Shown here: positions 15,564 through 23,561 of the stretch, in pieces
How positions within the stretch are numbered: the first letter of the stretch is position 1
How the letters are laid out: every line of letters begins with the position of its first letter
Assembly (NCBI GenBank): GCA_051657745.1
Contig: JBOFLG010000122.1
Location: forward strand, 1-33,921
DNA from: JBOFLG01 sp051657745
Lineage (GTDB): Bacteria > Actinomycetota > Actinomycetes > Actinomycetales > Dermatophilaceae
DNA: 33,921 nucleotides
Direction: 5' to 3'
Notes under the pieces: generated by a model
The model's input: the letters and a program-made list of their open reading frames with translations, nothing else
The model's database searches: none
What the model was told of the DNA's origin: nothing
Program-made: the position numbers and the translations under genes

Positions 15564-17645
15564 ATGGGAACCCAGCGCATCGACCCGGCCGCCGCCGGTC
15601 AGGACGAGGAGAAGCCCCAGCGCCGGCTCGGTGGCCGCCTCGATGCCATCGTCACGTTGTACTGCGTCATCGTCGCGGTGTTCGTGCTGGCACACGTGTT
15701 CGTGCCGCTCGACCAGGGCAACCAGTTCTTCCTCATCCTCTTCCTTGGTGCGTCCCTGCCTCTGGTCTTTGTCACCTACCGGGCTCGGCCAACCGCACCC
15801 GGGCTGGCCATTGCGCACGACAACCCTCGCCTCCCCGACTGGGTGCTCGCGCTGCTCGCGCTGCTGGTGTGCCTCTACCCCGTGCTGCCGGTTGCGCTGG
15901 GAGACAGCGGCGGTGGCTTCGACCCGTTCCTCGACCGCCAGGGCCAGCTGACCCCGGTCGACGTCGCGATGGGCGCCCTGCTGACCCTGCTCGTGCTCGA
16001 GGGATGCCGCCGCACCACCGGCCTGGTGCTGCCCGCGGTCTGCGTGGTCTTCATCGCGTTCGCCTACTACGGCGGATTCCTCCCGGTGGGCTGGGCCATC
16101 TCCCATGCGGGCATCAACGCCGACCAGATTGTTAACGGTTTCTACAACGGCCAGTCGGGCTTCTTCGGCATCCCCCTTGACGTCGCGGCCACCTACATTG
16201 TGCTCTTCACCATCTACGGGGCGGTGCTCACCGCCACCGGAGCCGGCCGATTCGTGGTCGACCTCAGCTTCGCGGTGTTCGGCCGTTCGCGCACCGCACC
16301 CGGCCGCACCGTCACGCTCAGCGGCTTGCTGCTGGGCACCGTGTCGGGGTCGGGCACGGCGACGGCGGTCAGCCTCGGGTCGGTCACCTGGCCGGTGCTG
16401 AAAAGGGCTGGCTATCCGCGCGAGAACGCGGGCGGCATGCTCGCGGCCGCCGGCATCGGCGCCATCCTCTCGCCGCCCACGCTCGGCGCGGCAGCCTTCA
16501 TCATCGCCGAGTACCTCCGCACCAGCTACGTGCAGGTGCTGCTCTGGGCCTGTGTGCCGACCGTGCTCTACTACCTCGGGATCCTGCTCGCGGTCGAGAT
16601 CGACGCTCGCCGGTTCGGTGTCCAGGCCGTCGAGGTGCCGCGCCGCAACCCGTGGCGGCTGCTGCTGCGCTTCGGCTACCACCTGGCCTCGCTCGGCGTA
16701 ATCGTCGTCTTCCTCGCGATCGGCGTGCCGCCGTTCACCGCGGTCGTGTACTCCACCGGGCTAGCCGCCGCCGTCGGTCTGGTCGAGCGGCTGGTGTCGC
16801 GACGCGACCCCCTCGACCCGGATGACGTGGCGCAGCCCCGTGCCCGCGCGGTGCTCACCTACTGCGGCCAGATCTACGGCGCGCTCGCTGCCGGCATCCG
16901 GTCGGTGCTGCCGGTGGTGGCGGTCTGCGCGGCCGCGGGAATCATTACCTCGGTCATCGTCACCACCGGGCTTGGGCAGAACCTGGCCGACCTCCTCGTC
17001 GCCACCGCTCGAGCCCTGAGCGAGAACCCCGCCATCGTGCTGGGGGTTACCGCCGTGCTGGCCGCCCTCGCCATCCTGGTTCTGGGGCTCGCGGTCCCGG
17101 TAACGGCCTCGTTCATCATCAGTTGGGTGGTGATCGGGCCAGCGCTGCAAGAACTGGGCGTCAGCGCCCCGGAGACGGCGATGTTCATCTTCTACTACGC
17201 CGTGCTCTCAGAGGTGTCGCCGCCGACCGCGCTCGCCGCCGTGGCGGCCGCCGCGATCACCGGCGGTGACGCCATCCGCACGATGTGGCAGGCCGTGAAG
17301 TACACCCTGCCCGCGTTCCTCGCGCCGCTCGCATTCGTGCTCACCGACAACGGTTCGCACCTGCTGCTGCAGGGCTCGGCGGTCGACATCATGTGGACCA
17401 CCGCGGTGGCGATGCTGGCGGTGGCCGCCCTCGCCGCAGCCACCGGTGGCTGGCTGCGGCACCGCGCCTCGGCGGGTCAGCGCGCACTGTGCCTGCCAGC
17501 GGCGGTGCTCCTGCTCGTCTTGCAGCCGGTGTCGATCGCGGCCGGGGCTGGGTTCCTCGCACTTGCCCTGGCGCTCAACGTCATTCGTGCTCGGTCACCG
17601 CGCCCACCCGCCATCTCGTCCCCGATCCCGCAGGAGCAGACATGA
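15564..17645 (+). CDS. TRAP transporter fused permease, TAXI type
   Basis: Membrane component of a binding-protein-dependent secondary transporter, 693 residues. It fuses the small (4TM, DctQ-like) and large (12TM, DctM-like) subunits, as is usual for TAXI-type TRAP systems. Hydrophobic segments run almost end to end. Conserved parts include LSGLLLGTVSGSGTATAVSL, ENAGGMLAAAGIGAILSPP, PVTASFIISWVVIGPAL and FYYAVLSEVSPPTALAAVAA. The cytoplasmic N-terminus is short and charged. ATG at 15564 is a reasonable but not certain start, since no good Shine-Dalgarno is seen and GTG 15507 is possible. The stop overlaps the next start (ATGA), showing a two-gene operon with the binding protein. The substrate is unknown; TAXI systems are often linked to dicarboxylates or glutamate-like acids. 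Confidence 0.93.
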   Translation: MGTQRIDPAAAGQDEEKPQRRLGGRLDAIVTLYCVIVAVFVLAHVFVPLDQGNQFFLILFLGASLPLVFVTYRARPTAPGLAIAHDNPRLPDWVLALLALLVCLYPVLPVALGDSGGGFDPFLDRQGQLTPVDVAMGALLTLLVLEGCRRTTGLVLPAVCVVFIAFAYYGGFLPVGWAISHAGINADQIVNGFYNGQSGFFGIPLDVAATYIVLFTIYGAVLTATGAGRFVVDLSFAVFGRSRTAPGRTVTLSGLLLGTVSGSGTATAVSLGSVTWPVLKRAGYPRENAGGMLAAAGIGAILSPPTLGAAAFIIAEYLRTSYVQVLLWACVPTVLYYLGILLAVEIDARRFGVQAVEVPRRNPWRLLLRFGYHLASLGVIVVFLAIGVPPFTAVVYSTGLAAAVGLVERLVSRRDPLDPDDVAQPRARAVLTYCGQIYGALAAGIRSVLPVVAVCAAAGIITSVIVTTGLGQNLADLLVATARALSENPAIVLGVTAVLAALAILVLGLAVPVTASFIISWVVIGPALQELGVSAPETAMFIFYYAVLSEVSPPTALAAVAAAAITGGDAIRTMWQAVKYTLPAFLAPLAFVLTDNGSHLLLQGSAVDIMWTTAVAMLAVAALAAATGGWLRHRASAGQRALCLPAAVLLLVLQPVSIAAGAGFLALALALNVIRARSPRPPAISSPIPQEQT

Positions 17646-18658
17646 CCCGCACCCGACCACGCGGCCGCGTCATCCGCCACGCCACCCCGGCCGTCGCTAT
17701 CGCCGCTGCCCTCGTCCTCGCGGCGTGCGGCGGCCGTCAGACTCAGGATGCCGCGGATTCCGCGCCGTCCGACACCGGTGGTTGCGAGGCCAGCGCTGGC
17801 CAGCTGACTATCGCCACCGGCAACAGCACCGGCGTCTACTACGTGCTCGGCGGCGGCATTGCCAGCCTGATCTCGGCCACGACTCCGCTCAAGGCCACCG
17901 CCGCCGAGACCGGGGCGTCGGTGCAGAACATCCAGCAACTCGTGGACGGGCAGTACGACATCGCGTTCTCGGTCGCCGACATCGCGGCCGACGCGGTCGC
18001 TGGCCGGGGTTTCTTCACCGAGCCGCAGCGGGTGCAGGCGCTGGGTCGGATCCACTCGAACTACACCCAGGTCGTGGTCCGCACCGACTCCGGGATCACC
18101 GACCTCGCGGGGATGAAGGGTAAGCGCATCTCGACCGGCTCGCCGAAGTCGGGCACCGAGGTGCTCGCCACTCGGCTGCTGGAAACGGTCGGCCTCGACA
18201 TCGACACCGACGTCGCGGCCCAGCGCCTCGACATCGGCACAACCGTCGATGCGATGAAGGACGGCTCGATCGACGGCTTCATCTGGTCTGGTGGACTGCC
18301 GACGCCGGCGCTCACCGACCTGTTCACGTCACAGAAGGATGCAGTCGCCTTCGTCGATATGACCCCGGCGCTGGCGACGATGAAGGCCGTCAACCCGGTG
18401 TACGCTGCCGGCTCCATCCCGGCCGCGACCTATGGGCTGGCCGCCGACGTCCCGACCATCGTCGTGCCCAACGTGTTGCTGGTGCGCTCGGATTTCCCGG
18501 CCGCGAGTGCCTGCGCCCTGACCACGCTGATCTGGGACAGCCGCGCTGAACTGGCACAGGTGCACCCGGCCGCCGCGGAACTGACCCCGCAGACCGGCCC
18601 ACAGACGGGCCCGATCCCGCTCGCGCCCGGCAGCAAGCGCGCATTCGACGCTCCGTAG
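17642..18658 (+). CDS. TAXI family TRAP transporter solute-binding lipoprotein
   Basis: Extracytoplasmic binding protein of the TRAP system, 338 residues. It has a basic N-region, a hydrophobic core and a lipobox LVLAAC with C29 as the lipidated cysteine. The TAXI signature region is visible as LTIATGNSTGVYYVLGGGIA and ETGASVQNIQQLVDGQYDIA, followed by KGKRISTGSPKSGTEVLA and DGFIWSGGLPTPAL. AGGAG lies 6 bases before the ATG, which overlaps the permease stop by 4 bases. It delivers substrate to the fused permease immediately upstream. A 67-base gap separates it from the convergent phosphatase gene. Confidence 0.95.
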   Translation: MTRTRPRGRVIRHATPAVAIAAALVLAACGGRQTQDAADSAPSDTGGCEASAGQLTIATGNSTGVYYVLGGGIASLISATTPLKATAAETGASVQNIQQLVDGQYDIAFSVADIAADAVAGRGFFTEPQRVQALGRIHSNYTQVVVRTDSGITDLAGMKGKRISTGSPKSGTEVLATRLLETVGLDIDTDVAAQRLDIGTTVDAMKDGSIDGFIWSGGLPTPALTDLFTSQKDAVAFVDMTPALATMKAVNPVYAAGSIPAATYGLAADVPTIVVPNVLLVRSDFPAASACALTTLIWDSRAELAQVHPAAAELTPQTGPQTGPIPLAPGSKRAFDAP

Positions 18659-18725
18659 GAGGAGTTCGCCTCGACACCCGACACCGTAGCGCTGAGCCCG
18701 GGGCGCGACGCAGAACTCGCCCTCG

Positions 18726-19495
18726 TCATCCCCCTGCATCGGCGTCGACAAAGACCACGACCACCGAGACGTTGTCCCGGCCACCAGCCTGGACTGCGGC
18801 TGCCACAAGTTCGTCGGCGGCGGCCTGCGGGTCGCGATGTGCGCCCACGACGCGCATGATCGCGGAGTCATCGATCTCACCGGAGAGTCCGTCGCTGCAG
18901 ATGACGAACCGCTCGCCCGGTGACGGTGGCACGACCCACACGTCGGGCGATGGTCGTGGATCGCTGCCGAGCGAGCGGGTGATGACATGACGCAGCGGAT
19001 GACGCGCCGCCTCCTCGGCATCGATCACCCCGGCATCCAGCAGAGCTCGGACCTCGGAGTGGTCGCGGGTGATCTGGCTCAGCTGATGGTCAGTTACCCG
19101 ATAGACCCGGGAGTCACCGATGTTGAAGACAACCCAGTGCTCGGCACCACCGGCATCGACGACGGTGAGCCCGGCCGCGGTCGTGCCCATGCCGCGCTGG
19201 TCTGGTGTCTCCTGCTGGGCGGCAAGGATGCGGCGGTTCGCCTCGGAGAGTGCCTGGGCAACATCGTCGGGCCGTTCGGCGGGGCGGTCGACCAGCTCGC
19301 GGAGCGCGTCGATGGCGATTGACTGGCCACCTCCCCCGCCGCGTGCCCACCCATACCGTCGGCAACGGCAAACACCATCCCCTCTGCGATGATCTGGTCC
19401 TCGTTGTGGTCACGCACCCGCCCCACATGGCTCGTCGCACCGGCGCGGACCCGGAGCGAAGTGCCGCGCAACACCCGGGAGTCGTCGGGCGTCAT
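18726..19495 (-). pseudogene. PP2C-type protein phosphatase, broken by a frameshift
   Basis: A metal-dependent Ser/Thr phosphatase of about 255 residues encoded in two frames. The 5' frame (ATG 19495) has ATSHVGRVRDHNEDQ and FAVADGMGGHAAGEVASQS. After about 19314–19318 the similarity jumps to another frame: AIDALRELVDRPAERPDDV, then GTTAAGLTV, FNIGDSRVYR, QITRDHSE, VITRSLGSD, FVICSDGLSGEI and GGRDNVSVVVVF. All catalytic metal-binding motifs are present, and one missing base explains the break. It may be a sequencing or assembly error, a recent null allele or, least likely, programmed frameshifting. The start overlaps the stop of the upstream 51-residue frame (ATGA). Such phosphatases usually oppose PknA/B-type kinases; no active kinase is in the window. 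Confidence 0.88.
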
Positions 19496-19647
19496 CCGTC
19501 ACCCTGGTCGACGGCACCAGCGGCGGGTACCGACGGGAGGACGCTGTCGGTGCCGGTGGCGGGACGCGCGACCCACCCGTCGGGCACCTCAACGGTGATC
19601 CGCAGCGACCGGGGCCCCCGCGGTCCGGGATACGCGAGCACGGGCAT
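19492..19647 (-). CDS. 51-residue ORF translationally coupled to the PP2C gene
   Basis: A small frame beginning MPVLAYPGPRGPRSLRITVE and continuing VPDGWVARPATG. AAGGAG lies 10 bases before the ATG, and its TGA overlaps the phosphatase ATG by 4 bases, which supports real translation. I do not recognise a family. The ITVEVPDGW segment resembles the start of small lipoprotein- or PsbP-like beta domains, so this could be the stump of a longer protein. There is no signal peptide and no cysteine. Confidence 0.5.
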   Translation of the reverse strand: MPVLAYPGPRGPRSLRITVEVPDGWVARPATGTDSVLPSVPAAGAVDQGDG

Positions 19648-19777
19648 GGGTGGCGGCTCCTTGGGACGGACGATGGTCCTGCGGATCCTAGTGGCGCAGC
19701 CCCGAGGGCAACGATGGGGAGTGTCCCTGATCGAACAGCCGGATGACGGCCAGCTGACCCGGTTCGCAGGCTCGACG

Positions 19778-21244
19778 TCAGCCGGCTGACTCGGGCTGCT
19801 GAATCCACCAGGCGCGCAACCGCTCCCGCGCAGCGTCCTTGCCGATCGGTCCCTCGTCGAGGCGAACCGCGAGCAGGTGCTGGTACGCCCGCCCGAGCAC
19901 TGGTCCAGGCCGGATGCCGAGCGCCTCACCGATCTCGTGCCCGTCAAGTTCCGGGCGGACGGCCTTCAACTCCTCCTCGGCCATCAGCCGCTCAATCCGA
20001 GCCTCGAGCCCGTCGTAGGTGCGCGCCAACCGCTGAGCCTTGCGCACGTTGCGGGTGGTGCAATCGGCCCGAGTCAGCCGGTGTAGCCGGGGCAACAACT
20101 CACCGGCGTCGGTGACGTATCGACGCACTGCCGAGTCGGTCCACTGCCCGTCGCCGTACCCATGAAACCGCAGGTGCAGTTCGGTCAAGCGGGCCACCGC
20201 CTTGGTGGTCTCCTTGTCGAACCGCAGTGCCTTCATCCGTTTCGTGACGAGCTTGGCTCCGACGACTTCGTGGTGGTGGAAACTCACCCCACCGCCACTC
20301 TCGAAGCGACGGGTCGCGGGCTTGCCGATGTCGTGCAGCAACGCGGCCAGGCGCAGCACCAGGTCGGGACCGGGGACCGACTCGGGCGCACCATCCGAGG
20401 GCCCTTCGAGCGCGATCGCCTGATCGAGCACCGTGAGCGAATGCTGGTAGACGTCCTTGTGCCGGTGATGCTCGTCGATCTCGAGCAGGAGGGCCGGCAG
20501 TTCGGGCAGCACACGCTCGGCCAGCCCGGTTTGGACGAGTAGTTCGAGCCCGGCCCGCGGATGACGTGCAAGCAGCAGTTTGACCAGTTCGTCACGCACC
20601 CGCTCGGCCGACACCATCGTGATCGATGCCGCCATCGTCCGCATCGCCTCGAGCACCTCCGGCGGCGGCACGAGGCCCAGTTGAGCGACAAACCGAGCTG
20701 CGCGCATCATCCGCAGCGGGTCGTCGCCGAAACTCACCTCGGGGGATGACGGAGTGCGCAGCCGCTCGGCCCGCAGATCGGCGAGACCGCCGTGGGGGTC
20801 GACGAAGGTGAGGTCCGGCAGCCGGAGCGCCATCGCGTTGACGGTGAAGTCACGGCGGACCAGGTCGTCATCAAGACAGTCGCCAAAGGCAACCACCGGC
20901 TTGCGGGTGACTCCGTCGTACGCATCGGCCCGATAGGTCGTCACCTCGACCACCGTGTCGCCCTGACGAGCGCCAATCGTGCCGAACTCCCGGCCCATGT
21001 CCCAGGTGGCACTCCCCCACGCAGCCAGCAGCGCCTCGGTCGCTGCCGGCCGGGCCGACGTGGCGAAATCGAGATCGACGGCACCCCGAGCGAGGAACGC
21101 GTCACGCACCGGTCCACCGACGAGCGCGAGCTCATGGCCGGCATCCGCGAACCGCTGGCCGAGGTCGGTGAGCACGGCCAGCACCGGTGCGAGGTGAGCA
21201 ACCGCCTGACGCAACAGCGCTGACGGGACAGTGGGATCGGGCAC
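19778..21244 (-). CDS. pcnA: CCA tRNA nucleotidyltransferase / poly(A) polymerase family
   Basis: Adds or repairs the 3' CCA of tRNAs. The 488 residues are the usual actinobacterial length. The nucleotidyltransferase head has LVGGPVRDAFL (43–48 GGPVRD) and the metal-binding DLD (D57, D59), then RRDFTVNAMAL and DPHGGLADL. An HD-type domain follows with LLHDIGKPATRRF (about residue 303) and FHHHEVVG. I chose GTG at 21244 as start, since family members begin shortly before the head domain. The open frame continues to 21610 through the divergent nudix gene, which is not credible. The Shine-Dalgarno is weak (TTGGGAATC). It is divergent from nudix–murJ, the order conserved near actinobacterial origins. 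Confidence 0.94.
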   Translation of the reverse strand: MPDPTVPSALLRQAVAHLAPVLAVLTDLGQRFADAGHELALVGGPVRDAFLARGAVDLDFATSARPAATEALLAAWGSATWDMGREFGTIGARQGDTVVEVTTYRADAYDGVTRKPVVAFGDCLDDDLVRRDFTVNAMALRLPDLTFVDPHGGLADLRAERLRTPSSPEVSFGDDPLRMMRAARFVAQLGLVPPPEVLEAMRTMAASITMVSAERVRDELVKLLLARHPRAGLELLVQTGLAERVLPELPALLLEIDEHHRHKDVYQHSLTVLDQAIALEGPSDGAPESVPGPDLVLRLAALLHDIGKPATRRFESGGGVSFHHHEVVGAKLVTKRMKALRFDKETTKAVARLTELHLRFHGYGDGQWTDSAVRRYVTDAGELLPRLHRLTRADCTTRNVRKAQRLARTYDGLEARIERLMAEEELKAVRPELDGHEIGEALGIRPGPVLGRAYQHLLAVRLDEGPIGKDAARERLRAWWIQQPESAG

Positions 21245-21344
21245 GATTCCCAAGAGTAGGCCGGTCGGCAGCACGGCTCCGCACGGAGGGGCGCACGCCC
21301 CTCGCCACGCCGCCACCAGAACCCCCAGTCGATACAGTGACACG

Positions 21345-21836
21345 ATGACCCACGCCCCGGCTGACCCCACCGGGGGAGCTCCCCGGCGGTTGCCCGCGGT
21401 GGAGGAGCGCAGCGCCGGTGGTGTGGTGGTGGATGTCCATCGGGGCGAGGCTCGGATCGCGGTCATCGCTCGGCGCAACCGCGCGGGTCGGGTTGAATGG
21501 TGCCTCCCCAAGGGCCACATCGAGGGCGAGGAAACCCTTCCGCAGGCCGCCGCGCGAGAAGTCGCCGAGGAGACCGGCATCGAGGGCGTCGTGCTCATCG
21601 AGCTCGGCACGATCGACTACTGGTTCGCGGCCGGCGACCGGCGTATCCACAAGTACGTGCATCACTATCTGCTCGAGGCGGTAGGCGGCCGGTTGACCAT
21701 CGAGAACGACCCTGACCACGAGGCCATCGACGTCGCCTGGCTCCCGCTGCGCGAGGCGCACCGGCATCTCACCTTTCCCAACGAGCGCCGCATCGCCCGC
21801 CTGGCGTGGCAGCGGCTCGCCGGCAACGCCCAGTGA
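21345..21836 (+). CDS. Nudix hydrolase (MutT-like)
   Basis: A 163-residue nucleoside-diphosphate-X hydrolase. The Nudix box is complete: G57-x5-E63-x7-R71-E72-V-x-E75-E76-x-G78 (GHIEGEETLPQAAA, then REVAEETGIEG). ATG at 21345 is chosen because upstream residues are not family-like. There is no Shine-Dalgarno, but TACAGT ends 5 bases before the ATG, so the mRNA may be leaderless. Its stop overlaps the murJ GTG start by 4 bases. The position between pcnA and murJ matches MutT4 of M. tuberculosis; the true substrate cannot be read from sequence. Confidence 0.93.
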   Translation: MTHAPADPTGGAPRRLPAVEERSAGGVVVDVHRGEARIAVIARRNRAGRVEWCLPKGHIEGEETLPQAAAREVAEETGIEGVVLIELGTIDYWFAAGDRRIHKYVHHYLLEAVGGRLTIENDPDHEAIDVAWLPLREAHRHLTFPNERRIARLAWQRLAGNAQ

Positions 21837-23473
21837 ATACTCCCGCCCCGAGCGTCGGCCGGTCCGGCGCGGTGATGGCCGCCGGTTCGCTGGTCAGTCG
21901 GGTCGCTGGGCTGCTGAGAGCGTCGTTGCTGGCCTCGGTGATCGGCACGTCCGGGCTCACCGCCACGGCTTTCGCGACCGCGAACACCCTCCCGAATCAG
22001 TTCTATCTCCTGCTCGCCGGTGGCGCGCTCAACGCCGTGCTCGTGCCCCAGATCCTGCGTGCGCGGACCCGTGGCCAGGATGGCGCGGAGTTCGTCAACC
22101 GGGTCATCACGGCATCCCTCGCTCTTCTCGTCGTGGCAACCATTCTGCTCACCGCGCTCGCTCCATTGCTGGTTCGTCTGTACCTGCGGGTGGACAACGC
22201 CGACGCCGTGCGACTTGCCACAGTCTTCGCGGTGATCTGCCTGCCTCAGGTGTTCTTCTACGGTCTCTACACCCTGCTCGGCCAGGTATTGACCGCACAC
22301 AATCGGTTCTTCGCTTATACCTGGGCGCCCGCGCTGGCGAACCTCGTCGCGGTTGGTGGGCTGGTGTGGTTCCGGACAGCGGCGCTGCCGAGAGAGGCGC
22401 CGCCCGGAGAGTGGACCGCCGAGATGATCGGCATCCTCGGCGGCACCGCCACGGCATCCATTGCGATTCAGGCGCTGGCGCTGATCGTCCCGCTTCGCCG
22501 TATTGGGTTCCGATACCGGCCGGTGTGGGGGTTCCGTGGTCACGGGCTCGGGGAACTGTCGAATGTGGCCACCTGGACGTTCGGGTCCATCGTGGTCAGC
22601 CAGCTCGGGTACGTGGTGACGTCGAACGTCCTAACCCGGGTCTCCGACCGGGCCGACCGGGCCGACGTCACCGCACCGGATCTGGCCTCTTTTCAGAATG
22701 CTCTGCTCGCGATGATGCTCGCGCACGGCCTGGTCACGGTGTCCCTCGTCACCGCGCTGTTCACCCAGATGTCCGACGCGGCGAGCCGCAACGACGACGC
22801 CGAACTGCTGCGTCTACGTGCCCGCGGTCTGCGGATGCCGGCCGTGCTGCTGGTGCCCGGCATCGCTCTGGTGCTCGCCCTTGCCCCGGTCGTGACCTCG
22901 ACATTCCTCTTCGACAACAGCCTGGCGGGCAGCCAGACCGTGGCCGTGGTGCTGCTGGCCCTGATCGGCGGGGTTCTTCCGCTCGGGTGGGTGTACGTCA
23001 ACGACCGCACCTTCTACGCCAAGCAACAGACCTGGTGGTCCTTCCGCACCCAGTGCGTGATCACCGGCACGGCCACCGTCGGCGCGCTCGTGGCCGCCAG
23101 CCTCGACCCGCGGCATACGGCGGTCGCCTTGTCGCTGGGCCAGAGCATCGCCTACCTCGTCGGGGCGTTGTACGGGTTTATCGTCCTGCGCCGCCAGCAC
23201 GGGGCACTTGGTTTGCGGGCGGCATCCGGCATGCTGACCCGGTTGGTGCTGCCGGCCGGGGTCACTGCGATCGTCCTCGGCATCGCCGTGCGCATGCTCC
23301 TCCCGGACCTCGGAGCGACCCGCGGTATCCCCGCGTTACTCGAAGGAGTCGTCGTTCTCGGGGTGGCCGGGGTGATCCAACTCGCGGTGACCTGGGGTGT
23401 GGCCCATGTGCTCGGTGTCCGTGAGGTGGCCCGCGCTCTCGAGCCACTCCTTCACCGGCTGCCCCATCGCTGA
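21833..23473 (+). CDS. murJ: Lipid II flippase MurJ (MviN)
   Basis: Polytopic membrane protein that flips lipid II across the membrane for peptidoglycan synthesis. The 546 residues contain about 14 hydrophobic segments. The N-terminal signature AAGSLVSRVAGLLRASLLAS and FATANTLPNQFYLLLAGGAL is typical, as is LPLGWVYVNDRTFYAKQQT. The start is GTG at 21833, overlapping the nudix stop (GTGA). In mycobacteria the same protein carries a C-terminal pseudokinase; here MurJ ends at residue 546 and the pseudokinase is a separate gene 88 bases downstream. The large DUF6049-type gene found between nudix and murJ in many relatives is absent. Confidence 0.95.
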   Translation: MNTPAPSVGRSGAVMAAGSLVSRVAGLLRASLLASVIGTSGLTATAFATANTLPNQFYLLLAGGALNAVLVPQILRARTRGQDGAEFVNRVITASLALLVVATILLTALAPLLVRLYLRVDNADAVRLATVFAVICLPQVFFYGLYTLLGQVLTAHNRFFAYTWAPALANLVAVGGLVWFRTAALPREAPPGEWTAEMIGILGGTATASIAIQALALIVPLRRIGFRYRPVWGFRGHGLGELSNVATWTFGSIVVSQLGYVVTSNVLTRVSDRADRADVTAPDLASFQNALLAMMLAHGLVTVSLVTALFTQMSDAASRNDDAELLRLRARGLRMPAVLLVPGIALVLALAPVVTSTFLFDNSLAGSQTVAVVLLALIGGVLPLGWVYVNDRTFYAKQQTWWSFRTQCVITGTATVGALVAASLDPRHTAVALSLGQSIAYLVGALYGFIVLRRQHGALGLRAASGMLTRLVLPAGVTAIVLGIAVRMLLPDLGATRGIPALLEGVVVLGVAGVIQLAVTWGVAHVLGVREVARALEPLLHRLPHR

Positions 23474-23561
23474 TGCCGCTGCGCCTACCATAGGGCGCAT
23501 CAACCTCGCGCGGTGCGGGGTGAGTGGCAGGTGCCGCGGACGATGACCGGAAGGAGCCACG

